This document shows, piece after piece, positions 1 through 8,207 of a stretch of DNA of 64,000 nucleotides; the first letter of the stretch is position 1, and each line of letters begins with the position of its first letter. The notes beneath the pieces are model-generated. The model was not told where the DNA came from and searched no databases. It saw only the letters and a program-made list of their open reading frames with translations. This DNA comes from Floridanema evergladense (GTDB lineage: Bacteria; Cyanobacteriota; Cyanobacteriia; Cyanobacteriales; Aerosakkonemataceae), in the NCBI RefSeq assembly GCF_041929205.1, contig NZ_JBHFNT010000139.1; one strand, given 5' to 3'. Position numbers and translations under genes: made by a program.

Positions 1-539
1 GAAACTAAATGTCCTCTGTAATCGTGACCAGGATAAACTAAAGTTTCATCTGGTAAAGTGAATAATTTTTGTGTAACGCGATCGTACATCAAACCCGGAT
101 CGCCACTTTGGAAATCAGTCCTTCCACAACCACGAATAAAAAGAGAATCTCCGGTCAGCAATATGTTTTGATTGACTAAGTAAGAATTATGGCTGTCAGT
201 ATGTCCTAAAGTAGCGATCGCCAAAATTTCCACATCGCCTAATTTTAATACTTCCCCATCTTTAATAAAGCCATTAGCACAAACAGCTTGGGCATTTTCT
301 GGCACTATTCCATCACAACCTGTGATTTCCCGCAACTTACCCGTTCCCGTAATGTGATCGGCGTGAATGTGAGTTTCTAAACAATAGCGCAACGTTAATC
401 CTAATTCTTGAATTAGCTTTAAGTCGCGATCGACTTGCTCGATTACCGGATCGACCAAAGCGGCTTCTTTGGTCTTCTCATCAGCAATTAAATAAGTATA
501 AGTGCTGGTTTCTTTGTCAAACAATTGGCGGAATAACAT
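1..539 (-). CDS. Persulfide dioxygenase-like MBL-fold hydrolase (3' end outside window)
   Basis: About 180 N-terminal residues are visible on the minus strand, starting at ATG 537-539, and the gene runs off the left edge. Metallo-beta-lactamase iron ligands are clear: THIHADH at residues 56-62, GHTDSH near 116 and YPGHDY near 173. The GRTDFQ signature near 143 points to the ETHE1/persulfide dioxygenase branch, which oxidises glutathione persulfide to sulfite, rather than to glyoxalase II. Roughly 50 C-terminal residues are missing compared with the usual 230-250. It is divergent from the sulfide:quinone oxidoreductase at 840, whose product persulfide it would consume. Sulfide detoxification is inferred from that pairing. 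Confidence 0.85.
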   Translation of the reverse strand, partial: MLFRQLFDKETSTYTYLIADEKTKEAALVDPVIEQVDRDLKLIQELGLTLRYCLETHIHADHITGTGKLREITGCDGIVPENAQAVCANGFIKDGEVLKLGDVEILAIATLGHTDSHNSYLVNQNILLTGDSLFIRGCGRTDFQSGDPGLMYDRVTQKLFTLPDETLVYPGHDYRGHLV

Positions 540-683
540 AGCTGGAGACTCCTTATCAATCTAAAATTGCTGGCTCGCTGTATTTATTTATTGTTTATAT
601 TGCTATATAGTAATTTAGATTCTATAATTTGACAAGAGCAACAAAAAATTTGGCAGAGGGAGTAGATTTACTTAGACTTGCAC

Positions 684-755
684 TAGGAGGTAGAGCCTCT
701 GTTCCTCGTTCCCAGGTTCAACTAGGGAACGAGGATAGGGAGATTCTACCTCCCC
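684..755. repeat. Dispersed palindromic repeat, copy A
   Basis: This is a cluster of nested inverted repeats between the divergent sulfide genes: GAGGTAGAGCCTC, then TCGTTCCCAGGTTCAACTAG with GGGAACGA, then a degraded arm ending in CTACCTCCC. Related copies lie at 52042-52120, 55604-55660 and 55709-55761. The copies differ in arm order and orientation. It lies between the two divergent start codons, so it may sit in or near both promoters. Function is unknown. Confidence 0.75.
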
Positions 756-839
756 TGGGGCAAGATTTGAGTACTTACTAAATTTGCCAGAGCTTATTGA
801 TTAGCGATCGAACTCTTCTCACAACGAAAAAGAAAACTT

Positions 840-2144
840 ATGATAACATCAACTTTCCAGCCTTCTGAAACAACACCCGTAATTACCAAAACTTTGCACC
901 ACCAAATCGTTTTTATTGGAGGTGGATCTGCCGGACTGACCACCGCTTCTATATTATTGAAAAGAAATCAATCCTTAGATATTGCGATTATCGAGCCATC
1001 GCAGAAACAATACTACCAACCCGGTTGGACGATGACAGGTGGAGGAGTATTCCGAATTGAAGATACAGTGAGAGATAAAAAAGATTTTATTCCTCAACAA
1101 GCAACTTGGATTGCAGACCGAGTAGTGAAACTAGACCCAGATAATAATGCTGTTCTGACCCAAGAGGGCATCTTGGTTGAGTATGATTATTTAATTGTTT
1201 GTCCTGGTATCCAGTTGGACTGGCATTTAATTAAAGGGTTGAAAGAAGCGATCGGCAAAAATGGCGTTACCAGTAATTATGCTCCGAATTACGCACCTTA
1301 TACTTGGGAACTAATCAAAAATTTCTCAGGTGGAAATGCTTTATTTACATTTCCCAATACACCTGTCAAATGTGGTGGTGCCCCCCAAAAAATCATGTAC
1401 ATGGCAGATGACACCTTTCGCAGTAAATTTGGAGTTCGTCAACGCACTAACGTCATGTTTCTCACGCCAGCTACCAAAATGTTTTCCGTGCCAGAATATT
1501 CAGCACTATTAGATAAAGTTGTTGTCGATCGGGAAATTGATGTTAAATTTCGGCACAATTTGAAAGAGATTAAAGCTGAAACTAAAGAAGCGATTTTTGA
1601 TGTTTTTGATGATAGCGGCACTGCTGTAGATGAAATTACTCACAAGTACGACATGATTCACGTCGCTCCACCACAAAGCGCCCCCAACTTTATTAAACAA
1701 AGCCCTTTAGCAGTTCCAGGTAGTACATACGGCTGGGTAGACGTGGATAAATACACACTACAGCACAACCGATATTCCAATGTATTTAGTTTAGGAGATG
1801 CTTCTTCCCTGCCGACATCTAAAACAGCAGCAGCAGCACGCAAACAAGCAGTAATTGTAGCTGAAAATTTGTTAGCTTTTATAAACTCTCAACCATTATT
1901 AAATAAATATGATGGCTATACTTGTTGTCCTTTAATCACTGGCTATGGTAAAACAATCATGGCTGAATTTGATGGCTATACTGGCACAGTGCTGTCTAGC
2001 TTTCCCCTTAATCCCATTAAAGAACGTTGGATTATGTGGCAGATGAAAACAACTCTTTTGCCTTGGATTTATTGGCATCGAATGCTAAAAGGAGAGCAGT
2101 TTGAAGGAGATTACATCAAGTTCATCCAGTGGCGAAATAATTGA
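840..2144 (+). CDS. sqr: Sulfide:quinone oxidoreductase, type II-like
   Basis: This 434-residue FAD-dependent enzyme would oxidise sulfide to polysulfide or persulfide and pass electrons to the quinone pool at the membrane. The FAD-binding motif IGGGSAGLT lies near residues 26-34. Redox-type cysteines occur in VCPGIQLDW (about 121) and VKCGGAPQK (about 178). A second nucleotide-binding segment, NVFSLGDASSLPTSKTAAA, lies near 315. The C-terminal WIMWQMKTTLLPWIYWHRML stretch looks like the amphipathic membrane-attachment end. The layout resembles type II SQR (SQRDL-like) rather than the cyanobacterial type I enzyme. It is divergent from the persulfide dioxygenase-like gene, 300 bp away. Subtype is an inference from motifs. 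Confidence 0.85.
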   Translation: MITSTFQPSETTPVITKTLHHQIVFIGGGSAGLTTASILLKRNQSLDIAIIEPSQKQYYQPGWTMTGGGVFRIEDTVRDKKDFIPQQATWIADRVVKLDPDNNAVLTQEGILVEYDYLIVCPGIQLDWHLIKGLKEAIGKNGVTSNYAPNYAPYTWELIKNFSGGNALFTFPNTPVKCGGAPQKIMYMADDTFRSKFGVRQRTNVMFLTPATKMFSVPEYSALLDKVVVDREIDVKFRHNLKEIKAETKEAIFDVFDDSGTAVDEITHKYDMIHVAPPQSAPNFIKQSPLAVPGSTYGWVDVDKYTLQHNRYSNVFSLGDASSLPTSKTAAAARKQAVIVAENLLAFINSQPLLNKYDGYTCCPLITGYGKTIMAEFDGYTGTVLSSFPLNPIKERWIMWQMKTTLLPWIYWHRMLKGEQFEGDYIKFIQWRNN

Positions 2145-2569
2145 CTATCCCCCATAATTAATTGACTTTGGGTATCACCATGAGTACGGGAGAGCCATTC
2201 TTATTCATTCAAGACTCTCATTTTTGCGCCGAAAAAATTTGTTCGGCTGTGAGATTGAGTTCGGGGAATAGGTGTGATAAGCTGTCACGCATTTAAATCA
2301 CTTATTAAGATTGCAGGGGAGCAGGGGGGCAGGGGGGCAGGGGAGAGAATTAGACGAATTTTCTTCTGTTTCCAAACAATCCAATTTAAATGCGGAACAG
2401 CTTAGGATGCGATCGCTCCCGCAAAACTGGCGCACTTGATATTCCCCATCGAGCAGCTGGTATACAGAGAGTCCTGCATTGAGCCGGAAAACTTGGAAAG
2501 GTAGTACATCATGTTTTAGCCTGACATCAAGGAGACAGAAGCTACAACTAGAGTTTCTTCTCTGAATCC
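2145..2569. other. Gene-free stretch with a short shared motif and a MITE
   Basis: This gap separates the SQR gene from the convergent minus-strand synthase gene. It holds AGTACGGGAGAGCC at 2183-2196, which recurs at 7024-7037 and inverted with one mismatch at 6918-6931. It also holds MITE copy 1 (2278-2404). No convincing ORF, RNA gene or strong terminator is seen in the remainder. Confidence 0.6.
2278..2404. mobile_element. MITE-like element, copy 1 (127 bp)
   Basis: The terminal inverted repeats are TAAGCTGTCACGCATTTAAAT at the left and the reverse complement of TAAGCTGTTCCGCATTTAAAT at the right (two mismatches). TA lies at both outer edges, as expected for a TA target-site insertion of the IS630/mariner type. 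Inside, at 2313-2344, lie four 8-bp units of GCAGGGGR. There is no coding capacity. Copies 2 and 3 are at 17281-17399 (opposite orientation) and 37389-37499. Confidence 0.85.
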
Positions 2570-3754
2570 TTAAAAATTATCAAATATACCATTTTTCCAT
2601 AACTCTACAACCTCATTGGCTGTAAAATATCGTTCTTGTTCCAAAGCCAGAGATTTAATTGTTGAGCGCATTTTTTCGTATTTCTCTCTCGGTTGAGGAT
2701 TTTGCAGTAGTTTTTCAAATAGATATTGAAAATTGCTAACTCCACTCCATTTGCCAAACACAACTTCGATCGTATTATACTGGAATACTGCATAACTTTT
2801 AGGATCGCAAAATAAAGAATTGACATGGATACCTGATTCATGGCGTTGAGTAGCCTTAGAGTAAGGAGAAGCAGGACGAATCCCCAATTTTTCAATGTAA
2901 TTTGTCACCTCGGCAATAGCATCATAGTTAATTCCCTCAACTTCTATACCGAAGCGAATTCGCAACCCATTTAACACCTGCTCCAAGGCAACATTTCCGG
3001 CTCGCTCTCCTAAGCCGCAAAATGTCCCTGAAACTAAAGTGGCTCCTGCCATGACAGACTGGAGAGTATTTTCCAAAGCCATACCCATATCATTGTGATA
3101 ATGTACCCCCAATGTAACTCCTGTGGTAGATTGGAGCAGATCGTTAACCCAGATATAACTTTTTTCTGGATTCAAAATACCAACTGTATCACAAAGTAAA
3201 AAGTTTTCAATATAAGGACTAAAGGAGCGAATACATTGCACTAAATAATCAAAATCGGCTCTCGAAGCATCCTCAGCAGCAAAATCTACTCTGAGTCCAG
3301 CAACCCTTGAAGCATAGTGCAAATTTTCTACAGCTAAATTAATAGCATCTTGGCGGATTTTATTAATTATTCCTGCGGGAATATTATCATCAATGGTTTT
3401 GCCTTTAAATTCGCTCATCAGTCGAACTTCGGGGTTTCGCAGAAACAGCAGTCGGTCAGAAAGCCCAAGAAACAAAATAATACGTTTAACACCGTAGTTT
3501 TTCGCTTTATCAATATACTGCTTTCCCATCATTATAGAAGCAGTGATGAGTTTGTCCCATCCTTCGCTGACTAATGATTGGACTAACTCTTCTTCTTGCT
3601 GACAAACAGCAGGCATAATGGCAAGCCCATGAACTCTTGTTTGACCAATCAAATGGGCAAGTTTATGTTTGGTTGGATAGGAGAAGAAAATGCCTGCTTG
3701 TTGTTCTCCATCCCGCAAAGTTTCATCATAAATTTTGAGTGAAATAGTTTCCAT
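2570..3754 (-). CDS. Isopropylmalate/homocitrate synthase-like condensing enzyme (HphA-type candidate)
   Basis: This is a DRE-TIM metallolyase that would condense acetyl-CoA with a 2-oxo acid. The catalytic N-terminus reads ETLRDGEQQAGIFF (residues 11-24). The metal-binding HYHNDMG motif lies near 218, followed by FCGLGERAGNVALE near 245. At 394 residues it lacks the C-terminal leucine-feedback domain of ordinary LeuA (about 520) and is nearer NifV length. It is the last of three minus-strand genes that together make a full chain-elongation cycle. In Nostoc punctiforme the hphA/hphB/hphCD set makes homophenylalanine, and the fused isomerase next door is the main reason to suggest this. Homocitrate or another homologated substrate remains possible. 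Confidence 0.75.
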   Translation of the reverse strand: METISLKIYDETLRDGEQQAGIFFSYPTKHKLAHLIGQTRVHGLAIMPAVCQQEEELVQSLVSEGWDKLITASIMMGKQYIDKAKNYGVKRIILFLGLSDRLLFLRNPEVRLMSEFKGKTIDDNIPAGIINKIRQDAINLAVENLHYASRVAGLRVDFAAEDASRADFDYLVQCIRSFSPYIENFLLCDTVGILNPEKSYIWVNDLLQSTTGVTLGVHYHNDMGMALENTLQSVMAGATLVSGTFCGLGERAGNVALEQVLNGLRIRFGIEVEGINYDAIAEVTNYIEKLGIRPASPYSKATQRHESGIHVNSLFCDPKSYAVFQYNTIEVVFGKWSGVSNFQYLFEKLLQNPQPREKYEKMRSTIKSLALEQERYFTANEVVELWKNGIFDNF

Positions 3755-3918
3755 GATTTCTCCGATCGAACTAATTTCTTGTCAAAGTTAACTTCTGGCT
3801 GCGGAATTTATTTATTATTGATAGTTGCAATAACTACCTGTCTAGTATCTACCTCAGCCGATGATTCTGTTGAAATTTCTTGAACTGTATCAGTTGATAT
3901 TTCAACTTTTTTTATTTT

Positions 3919-5631
3919 TTAAGCTAGAGCATGACTAATTTTTCCTTGTATAGCTGAAATTGCCACTGTTCTTGGAGAGGCTAAATAATTTTTACCTGAT
4001 GGGTCGCCGCTACGTCCTTTAAAATTACGATTGGTTGCATAGATTCCGGTTTCTTCTTTGGCTAAAACTCCCAGGCCAGAATTAATACAAGCTCCACAAC
4101 CTGACTTAAGAATCTGTGCTCCTGCTTGTGCAAAAATATCAAGATAACCTAATTCTTGGGCTTGTTGACGAATTTCTATACTAGCAGGAACTATATACAA
4201 TTTTACGCCTTCTGCTACTTGCCGATCGCGTAAAACTGCTGCTGCTTGGGCAAGATCGTAAAGTTTTCCTCCTGTACAAGAACCAATAAAAGCTTTAGTA
4301 ATGGGAACTTCTCCTAATTCGCTAATGTTTACTACTTGGTCGGGTTTGGGGGGACGTGCCACTTGGGGTTCTAAGTGGCTCAGATCAAATTGATAAATTT
4401 TTTCGTATTCTGCATCGGAGTCTGCAACAATTTCGGTAAATTCTTGAGAAGTGCGATCGCTCACATACTGACGAGTTACTTCATCTGTTGCTATCAAACC
4501 ACACATTGCCCCACATTCGATCGCCATATTTGCCAATGTCATGCGTTCGTCGAAAGGCAATTCTTCAATAATAGAGCCGCGAAATTCCATAACTTTTCCC
4601 GTTGCACCAGCACAACCAATTTGTCCCAAAATAAACAAAATTATATCTTTGGCACTAATATTAGCAGGTAGGGTTCCCGACAACTCAAATACTAAAGTTG
4701 TTGGCACTCGAATCCACATATCTCCCATCGCAAAAATATTTGCCATATCTGTCGTTCCCACCCCAGTAGAAAACGCTCCTAATGCGCCATAAGTGCAGCT
4801 ATGAGAGTCTGTTCCAGCAATTACCATTCCTGGTCGAATCAACCCTTTTTCTGGTAATAAAACATGACAAATTCCCGCTGCTTCTCCGGGTGAAACTACA
4901 TCAAATAAGTGACATCCTTGAGTTTTAGCAAAGTCAATCATCTCTTCATACATTAAATAAGCTTTGTTATCTTCAGGACGAATGTCAGTAACTTGAATAA
5001 AGTGATCGGCAACTAAAACTACTTTTTGTGAGTCCCATAATTTCGCATTTTTGCCATAATTTTGATAGAATACTTTGGCTACTGGCCCAGCTACGGCATC
5101 GTGGGATAAAGCTAGGTCAACTTTAGCAAAAACTACTTCTCCGGGTGCCACGTAGGAATTACCAGAAGCTTTAGCTAAGAGTTTTTCAACTAGAGTCATC
5201 GGTCTAGGAGAAGTTAAGCTGGAAGGAATGGTAATTTCTCCCTGACGACGCTTTTGATTAAAGGGAATTAATCCTCCCGCAGCGGCGATCGCATTCACTA
5301 CTGGATTCTCTCGTTTTTCCCCTAAAATTTCTAGAGTTAGCCCTATATTAATACTATTGCGATAAAAAATTTCGGCGAACGATCGCGCCCGAATTTTTTT
5401 AATTCCCGCCGCTCGCAAAGCAATAGGAGCAACTTCTCGACTCGAACCGCAGCCAAAATTTTCCCCCGCTTCAATCACATTATATTTTAATAATTCTCCC
5501 ACACCAATGATATGTTCTAACGCATATAGTTTTAAATGATCTAAGTCATTATTTGTCGCTCTGGCGGCAGGAATAATATCATCAGTATTGATATCATCCC
5601 CTAAATGTAAAACGTTCTTTTGATTGTTCAT
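3919..5631 (-). CDS. Fused LeuD-LeuC-type aconitase-family isomerase (HphCD-type candidate)
   Basis: This single 570-residue protein carries both isopropylmalate isomerase subunits, small before large. Residues 1-150 are the LeuD swivel domain (GDDINTDDIIPA, FGCGSSREVAPIAL). From about 165 onward is the LeuC aconitase core, with DHFIQVTDI, GTDSHSCTYGA, GSCTGGKLYDL and SGCGACINSG; the last two provide the three cysteines for the 4Fe-4S cluster. In LeuD the corresponding motif usually reads GCGSSREHAPWAL, so the His-to-Val change may reflect substrate preference. It starts 5 bp after the upstream dehydrogenase gene, indicating cotranscription. Free LeuC and LeuD are normal for leucine synthesis, so a fusion argues for a secondary pathway. 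Confidence 0.85.
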   Translation of the reverse strand: MNNQKNVLHLGDDINTDDIIPAARATNNDLDHLKLYALEHIIGVGELLKYNVIEAGENFGCGSSREVAPIALRAAGIKKIRARSFAEIFYRNSINIGLTLEILGEKRENPVVNAIAAAGGLIPFNQKRRQGEITIPSSLTSPRPMTLVEKLLAKASGNSYVAPGEVVFAKVDLALSHDAVAGPVAKVFYQNYGKNAKLWDSQKVVLVADHFIQVTDIRPEDNKAYLMYEEMIDFAKTQGCHLFDVVSPGEAAGICHVLLPEKGLIRPGMVIAGTDSHSCTYGALGAFSTGVGTTDMANIFAMGDMWIRVPTTLVFELSGTLPANISAKDIILFILGQIGCAGATGKVMEFRGSIIEELPFDERMTLANMAIECGAMCGLIATDEVTRQYVSDRTSQEFTEIVADSDAEYEKIYQFDLSHLEPQVARPPKPDQVVNISELGEVPITKAFIGSCTGGKLYDLAQAAAVLRDRQVAEGVKLYIVPASIEIRQQAQELGYLDIFAQAGAQILKSGCGACINSGLGVLAKEETGIYATNRNFKGRSGDPSGKNYLASPRTVAISAIQGKISHALA

Positions 5632-5636
5632 ATTTT

Positions 5637-6728
5637 TTAAAGTTCCTCCAACAAAAGGTTAACTAGAGTTTCCGTATTCACCAAAATTTCTTCTTTTTGA
5701 GGAAATAAATCGGCGGTGCGATAGCCTTTAGCTAAAACCCGCTCCTGTGCTTGCTTAATTCTTCGAGCAGCTGCTTTTTCTCCCCATTGTTCTAACATTA
5801 AAACACCAGCTGCCAGAGTTCCTAAAGGATTAGCAATTCCCTTTCCCGCAATGTCTGGAGCTGTGCCATGAATTGCTTCATAAAGACCGAATCCATTACT
5901 ATTAATACTAGCCGATCCTAATAGTCCGATCGAGCCAACTAAAGCACCACCAAGATCGCTGAGAATATCTCCAAACAGATTTCCTGCCAAAATTACATCA
6001 AATCTTTGAGGATTTAGAACCATTTGCATTGCTAAATTATCCACTAACATTGGTTCAATAATTACACTAGGAAATTTGGCAGCCTCTTCTTGTACTAAAC
6101 GAGTCCAAGGTAAATGAGGCAAGGCATTTTCTTTATGGGCTACTGTCAGCAATCCTCGGCGTTTTTCAGCTTGTTGTAATGCTGTACAGGCAATTCTACG
6201 AATTTCTTCATCATAATAGCGCATTGTATGATATCCGTAAATTCCTTTTTCATCTGAAGCTCTCCCCGATGGGCCAAAATAGATCCCACTGACCAATTCT
6301 CGAACGATTAAAATATCTAATTGTTTAACTTTTTCTGGTTTAAGGCTTGATTTATGTAGTAAACTGTTAAAACTGCGAATTGGTCGCAAATTACAAAAAA
6401 AATCGAAGTGTTTTCGTAATTCTAGGAGTCCGCCTTGGGTAACTGCACCAAAGACAATTCCATCGGCTCGATCGCACAATTCAATAGTCACTTCTGGTAA
6501 ATAACTTCCCATTTTTTCCCAAGCAATTGCACCCAGTAAAGCATATTGTACTTCCAAAGTGAATGCTTCAAGTCTAGCTACTTCTTGTAAAATTGTTAAG
6601 CAAGCTTCTACAACTTCTGGGCCAATTCCTTCACCACTAATGGCAACAATCCGATAGGGTGAACTACGAGGCTTTTTAGGCCACAGTTCAGATGTTTTTG
6701 CCGTGGAAGTATTAGTTAAAGACTCCAT
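5637..6728 (-). CDS. Isopropylmalate dehydrogenase-like enzyme (HphB-type candidate)
   Basis: This 363-residue beta-decarboxylating dehydrogenase is the first gene of the three-gene unit. It would oxidise and decarboxylate the isomerised malate analogue with NAD(P). Family landmarks are RELVSGIYFG (active Tyr, near 143), VAHKEN (active Lys, near 197), GNLFGDILSDLGGALVGSIG (metal aspartates, near 250) and IHGTAPDIAGKGIANP (cofactor site, near 289). The usual GDGIGPEV reads GEGIGPEV here, a conservative change. The segment around residues 90-110, which sets the substrate in this family, reads GLLELRKHFDFFCNLRPIR. The family assignment is firm, but the exact substrate cannot be read from sequence. 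Confidence 0.82.
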   Translation of the reverse strand: MESLTNTSTAKTSELWPKKPRSSPYRIVAISGEGIGPEVVEACLTILQEVARLEAFTLEVQYALLGAIAWEKMGSYLPEVTIELCDRADGIVFGAVTQGGLLELRKHFDFFCNLRPIRSFNSLLHKSSLKPEKVKQLDILIVRELVSGIYFGPSGRASDEKGIYGYHTMRYYDEEIRRIACTALQQAEKRRGLLTVAHKENALPHLPWTRLVQEEAAKFPSVIIEPMLVDNLAMQMVLNPQRFDVILAGNLFGDILSDLGGALVGSIGLLGSASINSNGFGLYEAIHGTAPDIAGKGIANPLGTLAAGVLMLEQWGEKAAARRIKQAQERVLAKGYRTADLFPQKEEILVNTETLVNLLLEEL

Positions 6729-7163
6729 TTTTCCCTAAACCTCTAAACCTAATTGAAATTACTCCTTTTGTTCCTTACAGAGTATACCTTTATGAGATTT
6801 TTGACGACAGTAGCTGGCATCATGACTATAAATTATGCAAATTACCCTAGAACTTTCCGAAATTCACCGTTGTTAAGATTAACCGAATATTTAACAAATT
6901 TGTCTATCAATAAATTAGGTTCTCCCGTACTTGTGGTGGAAAAGCCTAATTTTGGGGACTGGGGACTGGGATTCCCTATAAAATAAGCACTTTGCTAATT
7001 CATTAGGTTTACTTATCATCATGAGTACGGGAGAGCCATCCAAATTAACAGCCGTTCTGCTGGTTTTTCATGGAGCGGGTAGACAGAGAATTCAGGAACA
7101 CTTAGCCGATCGCTTTCACTACTATAGATATATCCGAAAAAGGGCTACCCCACTTTAACAGCA
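6729..7163. other. Gene-free stretch between the elongation genes and a Uma2 gene
   Basis: This is AT-rich spacer containing an imperfect inverted pair (GGTTCTCCCGTACT at 6918-6931, AGTACGGGAGAGCC at 7024-7037) and a short GGGGACTGGGGACTGGG tandem. A 45-codon ORF at 7021-7158 starts inside the repeated motif and resembles nothing I know. I regard the area as remnants of a mobile or repeat sequence plus the promoter region of the divergent neighbours. Confidence 0.5.
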
Positions 7164-7940
7164 ATGTCAGAAACTACTTTACCTGCAACTCTGATTGAAT
7201 CTCCGCCTACCCAAGCCGAACTTCCTTATGATGATGGTGAGCCGATGGAAAGTGCAAGACACAAAGTGCAGATGGATTTGCTGATCGATGCCTTGATTCC
7301 TTGGTTGTCACAACGAGAGGATGGGTTTGTTGGCGGCAATATGTTTGTCTACTACAGTCTGGCGCAGGTGCGAAACCAAGACTTTAAAGGGCCAGATTTT
7401 TTTGTGGTGTTGGGTGTCCCTAAAGGTGAACGCAGAAGTTGGGTTGTTTGGGAGGAGGGAAAAGCACCCGATGTGGTGATTGAGTTGCTATCAAAAAGTA
7501 CCGCTGCGGCAGATAAAAACGAGAAAAAGCTGATTTATCAAAACCAAATGCGGGTGCCAGAATATTTCTGGTATGACCCCTTTAACCCTGATGATTGGGC
7601 GGGTTTTTCGATTCAACAAAGAGTTTATCAACCTCTAATTCGTAACGATCGCAATCAACTACTGAGCGAATCTTTAGGATTAGCTTTGCAGCAATGGCAA
7701 GGAAATTATAAAGGGATTGATGCAATTTGGTTACGCTGGGCAACTTTGGAAGGAGAATTACTGCCAACGCCTGAAGAACAGGAACGTCAACGCGCAGAAC
7801 AGGAACGCCAACGCGCAGACAGGGTTGAGTCACAGTTATTACAAACTGCAAGCAACTTACTGGCAAATGGAATGACGGTGGAACAGGTTGCCAGCGTTAC
7901 AGGTTTGGATGTATCTGCGATCGCAATACTACTCGGTTAA
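7164..7940 (+). CDS. Uma2 family (DUF820) putative endonuclease
   Basis: This 258-residue protein has the PD-(D/E)xK-type core of the Uma2 family: GPDFFVV, then PDVVIELLS, then DKNEKKLIYQ, ending with the characteristic VPEYFWYDP. After residue 200 there is a short charged coiled coil built on tandem ERQRAEQ-type units. It ends in a helical MTVEQVASVTGLDVSAI segment similar to the tail of Rpn-type nucleases. Such genes are highly multiplied in cyanobacteria and their role is undefined. It stands alone, with no obvious operon partner. Three further Uma2 genes occur at 29222, 60366 and 63064. Confidence 0.85.
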   Translation: MSETTLPATLIESPPTQAELPYDDGEPMESARHKVQMDLLIDALIPWLSQREDGFVGGNMFVYYSLAQVRNQDFKGPDFFVVLGVPKGERRSWVVWEEGKAPDVVIELLSKSTAAADKNEKKLIYQNQMRVPEYFWYDPFNPDDWAGFSIQQRVYQPLIRNDRNQLLSESLGLALQQWQGNYKGIDAIWLRWATLEGELLPTPEEQERQRAEQERQRADRVESQLLQTASNLLANGMTVEQVASVTGLDVSAIAILLG

Positions 7941-8207
7941 GATTGCTCAAAGAAGTAAATGTTGCTACCGCAACTGGATTTAGTAAAGCCCAGATTTTTC
8001 AAGATGCTCAAATATCCCTTTGCGGCTACAGTTGGAAAAAGTTATCAAATTATCTTAAATGTCGGAGTGTCAAAAAGTATTTTTGTGCGATCGTTAAGAA
8101 ATTTTGGTACTTGTGAATCTATAACTTAGTCCCATGAGATAAAAATAGCATTTACAATTAGCCTGTTTTACGAGCAAGAAATAATCTGTAAAAATCAAAT
8201 TGAGCTT

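Noticed and set aside
6753..6986. 77-codon plus-strand ORF upstream of the dehydrogenase-like gene
   Set aside because: Low-complexity hydrophobic start and a tail encoded by short G-rich tandem repeats; no ribosome site; probably spacer.
7021..7158. 45-codon ORF starting in the AGTACGGGAGAGCC motif
   Set aside because: It begins inside a repeat shared with 2183-2196 and shows no family resemblance or ribosome site.
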